Assembly: GCF_020520425.1 (NCBI RefSeq)
Contig: NC_079489.1
Coordinates: 20,112,001-20,176,000 of the forward strand
DNA: 64,000 nucleotides
Direction: 5' to 3'
DNA from: Spinacia oleracea
Taxonomy: Eukaryota; Streptophyta; Magnoliopsida; Caryophyllales; Amaranthaceae
Part shown: in pieces, positions 56,691 to 64,000 of the stretch
Layout of the letters: each line of letters opens with the position of its first letter
Position numbering within the stretch: the first letter of the stretch is position 1
The notes under the pieces: generated by a model
The model's database searches: none
Told to the model about the DNA's origin: nothing
Seen by the model: only the letters and a program-made list of their open reading frames with translations
Position numbers and translations under genes: made by a program

Positions 56691-57175
56691 CTAGACAATA
56701 GATTTTTTATTTATTTGTTTGTGTAATTGTGCCTCTAAAGCGCATTTTTCCTGCGTTATATGCATTTTCAGCATAGAGGCAAAACCCTGTTTTATAATTG
56801 ATGTCTTTAATAACCCTTCCCAGTTCCCCTACCCTGTTTGGAGGCCGGACCTCATTTGTCACCTTTTCCCTTGATTAAATGTAGAACCATATTTCGAGTG
56901 CTTGGCCAATTCGCAAGCTCCTGTAGTAAGATTAGTTTGTAACATGGTTCCAACGAACAACGAAAACAGGACAACTGAATGCTGAATCTGTAAAAACCGA
57001 AACCTGAGAAATATCACACGAAGGAACTTTTAGTCCTTCAGTCTCCACGATGTACAACGTTTGGTTTTTGGAACATTAAACCAAGTTTTAGAACACATGC
57101 AACATTTTTTAGAATGACGTATAAATTACCTAGCCTTTTCGAACATGGGCTCAAAAACTTATACGGAATAATATA
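56691..57175. other. Intergenic, no gene recognised
   Basis: Mixed composition. I see no supported feature. Confidence 0.4.
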
Positions 57176-57629
57176 TAAAAAAATTGGCAAATACAACCCA
57201 TTAAAGTTTCATATTTGTCAATTACAACCTTAAGTTTATAATTATGTCAATTACAACCTTAAACTTATACATCCATTTTTTACAGCTCAAAGTCATTTTT
57301 CAGCAAAAATAACCGGAAGATGATGGTATAATGTTATTTAAAAAATGACATAATTTCTACAGAAAATTAAATCGAAAAATAAGAATTAAAACAAAATAAA
57401 TCCAAAAATAAGAATTTAAAAAATTTGAAAAATAATTTTTTTATAGTATTATGTAATTTTTTATAATAACATTATGACGTCATATTTCGGTAATTTTTTC
57501 CTGAAAATGACTTTAGCTTGTAATTTAAAATGCATGTATAAATTTAAGGTTATAATTGGTAAAATTAGAAGTTTGAGGTTGTAATTGGCAAATAGAGAAC
57601 TTTATTAGGATGTGTTGCCAAAATTACCG
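57176..57629. mobile_element. MITE with long inverted ends (~450 bp)
   Basis: The left end reads aattggcaaatacaaccca and the right, inverted, aattttggcaacacatccta, with stronger pairing further in (atttgtcaattacaacctta against its complement). A possible target duplication taatatat(a/t) lies near 57167 and 57629. It resembles MULE-type MITEs but is not assigned. Confidence 0.6.
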
Positions 57630-58257
57630 TAATATATTGTATCTAAAGTTATTTGAAACACAAGCTTAGAGCTGAGCAATAGAGTTTATTCTAAATATTA
57701 TGTTCTACGTAGTAAATTTTAGTTTTTTTTCCCTATAATTTCAATTTTCAAGATATCAGTGGTTCTACGTTTTAATTGCGCAAATATCGTTAGCGGTTCT
57801 ATGTCAAAAAAGAAAAATAATAAGAAATTTGTACCCAAACCTACGTGGACAGTACCACAGAAAATAGTTTTTAAACCTATGTAAATGGGGAATTTATTTT
57901 GATTTAGCAATATTAAGGGAAATCGTTCTAATCAAATTCTTTATACTTGTATTTGTAGAAATGGTGTATCAACCTCTAGTTTTAAAATATTAAGATCGAG
58001 ATTTAGAACATATATAATACGTACGTAGCATGAAAACAATTTTTAAAATAACAAATATAAAAGTTAGAGATACGATCGGATAATATGAACTATCATAAGG
58101 ATGTAAACGTGAAATAAGGAAAAGAAAAAAGTTATGTAAAGAGAGTAAACAACCAAAAAATTGAGAAATTGAAGGTAAGGGTAATGAGACACGAAAAATA
58201 AGAAACACGAATACACCATCGGTTTAAAAAATATTACAAAGATATTAAGAAAATAAA
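57630..58257. other. Intergenic, no gene recognised
   Basis: AT-rich. I see no supported feature. Confidence 0.4.
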
Positions 58258-58299
58258 TCTAATATACATATATAAAGGAGGCATATTTGCTGAATTATT

Positions 58300-59060
58300 A
58301 GAGCGTCACCTAGGATTACTAATGGTTTCGGCCAATGAAAAATAAGATTTCTAATTTATTTTTGAATTAAAAAAATCGAGTGCCACGTAGATAATTAATT
58401 AGGTGCCACGTAGATATTTAAATTAAATAATTAATTACTAATATATACAATTCCATCAAAAATCAAACGCTTATAATTAAAAAATAAATCTAAAATAAAA
58501 TTCATCCAAAATCAAACACTAATCTAAAATAAAATTCAATCCAAAATCAAACATTAATCTAATATTAGAGCGCCACGTAGGAAATCTAATGGTTTCAGCC
58601 AATGAAAAATAAGACTTCAAAATTATTTTTGAATTAAAAAGTCGAATGCCGCGTAGATATTTTTTATTAATTATTTATTAATATTACGCATATACAATTT
58701 CATCCAAAAACAAACACTTTCAATTACTAATATATACAACTCCATCTAAAATCTAACACTCTAATAATTAAAAAAATAAATCTAAAATAAAGTTCATCCA
58801 AAATCAAACAATAATCTTAAATAAAATTCAATTTAAAATCAAATATTAATTCAATATTAGAGCGCCACGTAGAAAAATCTAATGGTTTCGGCCAATGAAA
58901 AATAAGATTTCAAAATTAATTTTGAATTAAAAAAGTCGAGTGCCACGTAGATATTTTTATTAATTATTTATTAATATTACGCAGCTATAATTTCATCCAA
59001 AAACAAACACTTTCATAATAAAATAAAATAAATCTAAAATGAAATTCAATGCAAAATAAA
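58300..59060. repeat. Tandem ~265-295 bp units in the Helitron body
   Basis: The agagcgccacgtag start recurs at about 58300, 58565 and 58860. Each unit carries gtcgagtgccacgtagat and (a)aaatcaaacac phrases. Confidence 0.8.
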
Positions 59061-59076
59061 AAACTAATCTAATCTA

Positions 59077-59486
59077 CTCCCTCCGTTTCTTTTTGTTGTA
59101 TCCGTTTCCATTTTAAGCATTTCATATTGTTGTATCCATTTAGAATCTATTCTATTTTTGGACATACATTTTATCCTAAAATAACCTTACATTTCTATCT
59201 AATTACCAAAATACCTAAAGATTCTACCTATATTCCCACCTAATTTTCCCCACCCATAATATTTAATTCTTTTCCCTTCCCCATATACACACTCTCTCAC
59301 CTCCTTTATCACCCATCATTATCACTCCTCTCTCTTATCTTATTTCTTTATTATTTTCTCATTCCTTTATTTATTATAATCTCTTACACCCAATCATTAC
59401 ACTTATACCCATGCAAACCAATATTTCAATTTTCTTAAAAACCACACCAGATTCCAAATGGATACATCAAAAAGAAATGGAGGGAG
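59077..59486. mobile_element. Stowaway MITE (410 bp) nested in the Helitron
   Basis: It begins ctccctccgtttctttttg and ends aaaaagaaatggagggag, with TA on both sides (59075-59076 and 59487-59488). Confidence 0.9.
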
Positions 59487-59690
59487 TAATATATAAAAGT
59501 GGTATATACATAGGATTTTTATTTAAACATAACAATTTAATAGAATCCGTGCATCGCACGGGCTAAAATCTAGTAAATAAATAGAAGGGGAAAAAACTTA
59601 TAGAGAAGTTTTCAAAGGGAAATAGAAAAAAAAAGGTCATGTTGAGTCGTGGACATATATTATCTTCCGTCACTTTACCCTATTTAACGT

Positions 59691-60189
59691 CAATGGCGGA
59701 GCCAGGATTTTACCTTTTGGGGGGCGGTTGTTCCGTACGGGTGACGTCGAAAAAAATTCTTTAAATAAATACTTAATTAATTTAATTATATATTATTAAA
59801 TACGAAGTATAGTTATAGTAAGAATTTATAAATATGTAAAATCAGTTGTAGAGTTAAATATAATGGCATAAGATATGAGATCTAGAAACATGGGTAAAAT
59901 AAAAAATATAATAAAAAATAAAGATTTAACCCCAAAAAAAACCCATTTTGCAAGTAGTAGGAGTCGAACACCAGGCTTGTCTAACAAATTTACAATACTT
60001 CACCGGCTCACCGCTGATCCAGCGGAGTACATGTTAATTAATGTGCTTCAATACACCTCACTGGCAACCACTAGGGCAAGATAAATTCACTGTCCAATGT
60101 ATACATTTTTAATATATAACCAGTTTATTTTTCATCTTTAGGGGGGTGGCTGCCCCTACCAGGCTACCAGCCCCCTATCTCCGTTACTG
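59691..60189. mobile_element. hAT-like non-autonomous element (499 bp)
   Basis: Ends caatggcggagccagg and, inverted, cagtaacggagatagg. The flanking 8 bp sequences tttaacgt (59683-59690) and tctaacgt (60190-60197) differ by one base. G-rich subterminal runs (tttggggggcgg, and ttaggggggtggc on the right) are typical of this plant family. The minus strand at about 59950-60030 includes a B-box-like ggtgttcgactcc. Confidence 0.75.
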
Positions 60190-60197
60190 TCTAACGT

Positions 60198-60806
60198 CAT
60201 ATTTTCTCAATCTCCAATACATTCAAATGACGTTTGGTTTCCCTGCGGTAAATAGAATGAAATCAATAAAGGTACTGAGAGGGAAAGAAAAGTGATACCC
60301 TTTGAGATAAGTTGTTGTTTGAGTTTTATTTAACCTCATTTTCTCCTTCCACCATTGTTCAACCATATTCTCACTCTCATGGTGTGCCGCGCTGCCTATC
60401 ACGATGCCCTCTTCTCGAAAACAGCTAATTATGTATGTCTGAGAGAGATACAAATGCAGATTTTTCTTCTTTGTTCCACTACTACAAATTAGAATAACAA
60501 GAACATACATATGGGAAAATAAATAAAACATGAAAATGTGAGAGTAATATGAAAAAGACACCATCATCCAAATAAAATGTGTTAATATTACGAAAAAACA
60601 TCATCTTCTGAATGAATGGTGCAAGTAGACATGTCAAAAATCGACATATCCGAAATCCGAAAAAAACATGCAATACCTACTCAAAACTACTGGGTCTTAA
60701 ACATAATTTTGTAACCCTAAGTCCGATTTTTTTTCGAACCCAAACAAACAAATATAAGGGGTCGAAACCCTACCGAACTTGTTTTTGCAGAACCGATTAA
60801 AAGCTA
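60198..60806. other. Intergenic; possible worn exon near 60300-60430 (minus)
   Basis: A minus-strand frame reads FREEGIVIGSAAHHESEN and VEQWWKEKMRLN. The composition looks protein-like, but I recognise no family and there is no gene structure around it. Confidence 0.25.
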
Positions 60807-61540
60807 TTCCATCCGTCCCAGAATACTCGCACTGGTTTGACCGATACATAGTTTAAGCCAATTTAATTGTTTTATTATTTAATTAGGTGGTAATTGATAT
60901 TGAGTATTTTTTTTAATATAGTTAGTGAAAAATGTGTCAACGTTTTGGGTGGTAGGGGGTGGGGGTGAATTTTTAATGTTTTTTTAAATGTTAGGAATAC
61001 AAGTGGGACTTTGATAGAAATTTGAGGACGCACGCGAAAGTTTTGATGGACCTCAATTATATAACAAAATTGTATTTTCATCAATGATTACATTAATAAG
61101 AATTGTTCAACAATATTTGTGAGAGCCCATCTCTCTCACTTATATCTTTGGTAGAACTCTTGTTTCTACCACTCACTCATGTTTTTTGTGGAAGCTCTCT
61201 TAATTTGCTCATCCCTAAACTTATGAAAATACAACCTATTTATAGTTGTTCAATATAGGTCATCTTTATTCTCTAGAATTTTCTACCTCCTTCGCTAACT
61301 AGATTTTTCTAGACACTTAGGTAGATATTTTTCAAGTAAATTCTACACATTGTTTTGACTAGATTTTTCTACACACTTTACTACTAGATTTTTATATAGT
61401 ACATTCTAGATTTAGATTTTTCTAGATTAACATTTTAACAGACTTTAGGTAAATAAATATGTCATTTATAAAAATGTTGCAAGTATTCTAAAACAGCTTT
61501 ATAAAAAAAAAGCGGTGTAAATATTTCGGGACTGAGGGAG
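60807..61540. mobile_element. Stowaway MITE interrupted by another insertion
   Basis: It begins ttccatccgtcccagaatac and ends cgggactgagggag, with TA on both sides. Interior matches to the MITE at 5328 stop at about 61045 and resume at about 61455 (atttataaaaatgttgcaag). The intervening 400 bp starts with tgtgagagcccatctctctc and includes a tatttatag motif, so it may be a solo LTR or other insertion; its ends are not resolved. Confidence 0.7.
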
Positions 61541-61856
61541 TATTTTATTACACTTGTGCTAATTTGATTAGGGCTTGTAATTTCCTTGCTTTAATTGCAT
61601 TTTCTCCAGTCACGAATCACCCTAAATAAATAAATAAACATAGTTTTTTGTATTGGAAAAAAGTTATTGGACGATACTGTATTATTGTGTGACTGTGTCT
61701 AGCCAGTCTGCTTACTTCTTGGGCTATTTCAAATTTTCAATAGGTTGTTTAACATGACTGTTGACTAACCTATCAATTTTTTTATAAAATTATTTACTAA
61801 TATATCCAAATAGTGTAAATAGTTGAATTGAGAAGATTTTTGTGGGACAAAGGGAA
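61541..61856. other. Intergenic, no gene recognised
   Basis: AT-rich sequence without a supported feature. Confidence 0.4.
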
Positions 61857-62213
61857 TAAGGTTTAGTTTGTTTCACCGAAAAATATTTTTAGAAGAAAAT
61901 GATTTTCTAGGGAATACAATTTTCAAAGGAATTGAAAATATAGAGGGATAATAGTTTTTCTTTGCTTGTTTCCTTACAAGAAAATCTATAAAGAAAAAGA
62001 ACATAGAAGTGGGAATTAGATGAGAGAAAAGGAAATGTAACGGATTAGAATGAAAAATACGGCATTTTTTGTTTTTAAAAGAAGTTAGTTTTCTCCAGGA
62101 AAAGTTGTTTTCCACCTTTAAAAAAATTATTTTCCACCCTTAACAAAACAAACAAAGAAAATAAGAAAATCATTTTCCAAAAAGTGTTTTCTATCGAAAT
62201 AAACAGAGCTTAA
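61857..62213. mobile_element. MITE-like inverted-repeat segment
   Basis: The left end (gtttagtttgtttcaccgaa) and the right end, inverted (gctctgtttatttcgataga), are imperfectly complementary. Internal aaaaatgattttc and ttttccaccttt phrases also form pairs. Degenerate, with no clear target duplication. Confidence 0.45.
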
Positions 62214-62488
62214 AGGGAAAAGTAGTTGTGTAACTTCTTTGAAAAACACTGCCAACACAAACGTCTCACTTTCTAAGTTCAACAATCAAATAAAATACGT
62301 CTCACTGTCTAAGTTCAACAATCAAATAAAATTTCATAAAATACTGCTGATGAAGTGAAGAGTAATACAATCAAATAATACAATCAAATAAACTTTTTCT
62401 ATACACTAGCTTTACTTCGTTATGAGTATAACGACCACAAACAACACGTACATCAAGAGTTCAAGACATATATAATACATTCACTCGC
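62214..62488. other. Intergenic, small direct duplication
   Basis: The phrase gtctcact(t/g)tctaagttcaac occurs twice at about 62264 and 62300. Otherwise nothing was recognised. Confidence 0.5.
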
Positions 62489-62498
62489 TTATTTATTG
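62488..62498 (-). terminator. Polyadenylation signal of the germin-like gene
   Basis: The minus strand reads gctcaataaataa about 65 bp beyond the stop codon. Confidence 0.5.
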
Positions 62499-62562
62499 AG
62501 CACAAATAAAAATTTTAAAAACCGACTTTGGTACATAACAAAATAAGTACAATAGCGCATGT

Positions 62563-63192
62563 TTAAGCATTGTCAAATAACCCCCTCATCCTCGTGACCT
62601 CTTCGTTACTTAGAAGAGTGATTTGCTCAGCCATATTAGCAGGTAAATTTCCAGCAAATAAGGAGTTCATAGTGAATTGGACCGCGGGATTTGCTCCGTT
62701 CAAGCTAACAATTGCAATAGCTGGAATTGAACCAACATTAACTTGAAAATGAAGCATAGATTTTGGGAAGATCATAACGTCTCCAACCTCAAGTCTTCTA
62801 TAATAAGCGTTATTCCTTGCGTCAATGAATCCTGCAAGTATGGACCCCCTGGTTACGATTATAACTTCTGATGTTCGGTGTGAATGTACTGGAATAACTC
62901 CACCAACACCTAAGTCTAACCTTGCCATAGAAATACCCAAACCATTCAAAGCAGGGAATTGATTTACAAATGCAAGAGTCACATTAAATCTATAAACGTT
63001 GGTTGATGTGGTCCTTTCACCACGAAAGCCGGTATACACAAAATCGTCTGTCGTAACATTAGCAGAATCTTTGCAAGCAAATCCTTGAGGTCCTCTTGGA
63101 AGAGTAGTATCTCCTACACAGAAATCGAGCTCAATAGCATGAGAGACGGAAACCAAGAGAAAAAGGGCGAAGAAAACAACAAGGTTATTCAT
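62563..63192 (-). CDS. Germin-like protein (auxin-binding ABP19/20-type subfamily)
   Basis: An intronless frame of 209 residues from the ATG at 63192. A hydrophobic signal peptide (about 1-19, cleavage after SHA) targets the apoplast. One cupin barrel follows. Germin box 1, PVHSHRTSEVIIVTRG, supplies metal ligands H103, H105 and E109. Box 2, GDVMIFPKSMLHFQVNVG, supplies H148. C25 and C40 are the conserved N-terminal disulfide pair. N45 and N70 are N-glycosylation sequons. Length and boxes are standard and all metal ligands are present, so the protein should fold as a secreted manganese-type cupin. Members may have superoxide dismutase or other activity, and which one cannot be told from sequence. 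The subfamily call comes from the overall phrase pattern and is less certain than the germin call. Confidence 0.95.
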   Translation of the reverse strand: MNNLVVFFALFLLVSVSHAIELDFCVGDTTLPRGPQGFACKDSANVTTDDFVYTGFRGERTTSTNVYRFNVTLAFVNQFPALNGLGISMARLDLGVGGVIPVHSHRTSEVIIVTRGSILAGFIDARNNAYYRRLEVGDVMIFPKSMLHFQVNVGSIPAIAIVSLNGANPAVQFTMNSLFAGNLPANMAEQITLLSNEEVTRMRGLFDNA

Positions 63193-63299
63193 TTCGGAAA
63201 CTAGCGTAGTTAGAGAATATATAGGTTGTGGACTTGTGGTATATACTTTTGTGTAGATGATATGTTTTTGTCTTGCATTTGATTGCCTCGGTTGATACG

Positions 63300-63314
63300 C
63301 TATATATATATAGG
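63300..63314 (-). promoter_or_regulatory. Likely TATA box of the germin-like gene
   Basis: The minus strand reads ctatatatatatagc about 110 bp upstream of the ATG. A second TATA-like motif (ctatatattc, 63215-63224) is closer, but would place the transcription start at or after the start codon. Confidence 0.5.
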
Positions 63315-63666
63315 GTGGAGATGGGGGCTTAGTTCATCCTACGTGGAATTTGTAGGAATTGACTTTTGATTATTAGACCTTTTTGTGGTCAATAACTTAA
63401 TCACGAAAATAAAATTATTACTTCGGATTAGCAGCATTAGCTTAGATTTTTTTTTTTATTCCAATTTCGGTGGCTTTTTTCGTATTGTTGAACCAAAAAT
63501 GAAATTAAAATATATGTTAAGGTCTGCAAATAAGGAATTTAAGTATTTAAATGGATAATGTTGCAATTTTAAATTGGATATTCAAAGATGGCTTACTCAA
63601 AGTCCAATTGTATATATTGAATGTTTTTTGAAAAAGTTCACCTACTATTGAAGGACGTGGCGGAGT
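63315..63666. other. Upstream/intergenic region, no further gene
   Basis: AT-rich sequence upstream of the germin-like gene. No further feature was recognised. Confidence 0.4.
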
Positions 63667-63681
63667 ACGTGTTTTGTTTTT

Positions 63682-63783
63682 TTTTGTGTGCAAATGAGCC
63701 ACAAGGACGGGGATGAAAATCGATCATATGATTACCTAGAATCGGGATAGAAGCTCTAAACAACTGAGCTATCCATCACTCTC
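63682..63783 (-). mobile_element. Short tRNA-derived SINE with 15 bp TSD
   Basis: The sequence acgtgttttgttttt flanks it (63667-63681 and 63784-63798). On the minus strand it starts gagtgatggatagctcagtt (A-box), has a worn B-box (gatcgattttcatccc), and ends in a short A-rich tail. The size, tRNA-like head and duplication fit a small SINE or a retrotransposed tRNA-like transcript. Confidence 0.75.
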
Positions 63784-63798
63784 ACGTGTTTTGTTTTT

Positions 63799-64000
63799 AT
63801 TTGAAGTGGAAGTGTATTTTATTTACTTGTTTTTCACTTTTTTTTTGTACTTATTACTTGTAGTTAAAAATTGTATTTGAGTAACTTAATTTTTCTTGAC
63901 TGGACTTATTTTTCGCGAAATAAAAGAAAATAAGGTGAACCGAATAGAACCTATGTTACTTAGTTATTGTTATGGGGATGATACTCATGATTCGGAAGTG
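63799..64000. other. Window end, no feature recognised
   Basis: AT-rich. Nothing was recognised. Confidence 0.4.

Larger units (their letters stand above)
58258..59573 (+). mobile_element. Helitron-like element (1.3 kb) with nested Stowaway
   Basis: It starts TCTAATATACATATATAAAGG after an A, and ends with the hairpin CCGTGC-atc-GCACGG followed by gctaaaatCTAG (59570-59573) and a T. This matches Helitron rules (A-TC...hairpin-CTRR-T). The body has three tandem units, each with agagcg(c/t)cac(g/c)tag and aatggttt(c)ggcc at about 58300, 58565 and 58858. It encodes no protein. It belongs to the same family as element B at 43792-44390. Confidence 0.85.

Noticed and set aside
60223..60567. 114-residue minus-strand frame as a complete gene
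   Set aside because: Only a short middle part looks protein-like. The start and end are AT-rich, so at most it is a fragment.

Overview
This is plant nuclear DNA, almost certainly from a eudicot. The evidence is spliceosomal introns, plant mariner/Stowaway, Ty1/copia, Ty3/gypsy, hAT, PIF/Harbinger-like and Helitron elements, tRNA-derived SINEs, and three ordinary plant gene types. The species cannot be named from the sequence alone. Only about 4 percent of the window is host coding sequence. Three host genes are credible: an RBR-type RING protein gene on the minus strand (40972-42017, two exons, RING2 domain degenerate), a LEA14-type desiccation protein gene on the plus strand (about 52560-56690, with a 2.7 kb intron in the 5' UTR and a final coding exon of one sense codon plus the stop), and an intronless germin-like protein gene on the minus strand (62563-63192). 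No operon-like organisation or shared pathway links them. LEA14 proteins are commonly stress-linked and germin-like proteins wall-linked, but co-regulation is not shown. Layout. 1-4059: a decayed plant mariner-like element (DD39D) with its right terminal repeat, preceded by a tandem array of about 344 bp units. 4060-5930: a long tract of degenerate AGTTACTAT motifs split by a Stowaway MITE. 5930-7776: AT-rich simple repeats. 7777-35938: a nest of insertions. An old gypsy-like LTR starting at 7777 is interrupted by a young Copia element (8560-19057, TSD ccata), a MULE-like element (19763-21530, 9 bp TSD), a young gypsy element (21740-31895, TSD gctga) with intact gag but ruined pol, and a foldback element (about 32603-33118). 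A solo LTR of the same gypsy family follows (33213-35933, TSD cgtgt). 35939-42600: two hAT-type elements, a SINE with a 15 bp TSD, several MITEs and the RING gene. 43554-50676: two abutting Helitron-like elements, then a 5.8 kb terminal-inverted-repeat element (44439-50268) sitting in a (TA)n microsatellite. That element carries fragments of host genes and four tRNA-like sequences. 50677-64000: MITEs, the LEA14 gene, a Helitron (58258-59573), a hAT element, more MITEs, the germin-like gene and a minus-strand SINE. The least ordinary object is the 5.8 kb element at 44439-50268. It has terminal inverted repeats embedded in TA microsatellite, captured receptor-kinase (and possibly TFIIE-alpha) gene pieces, several dozen copies of a short AAAAGTAAA-type motif, and a cluster of tRNA-like units. 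One of these has perfect cloverleaf stems but a self-complementary anticodon arm. Second is the gypsy element, whose LTRs differ by under 1 percent although its pol was already destroyed, which implies that it moved using proteins supplied in trans.
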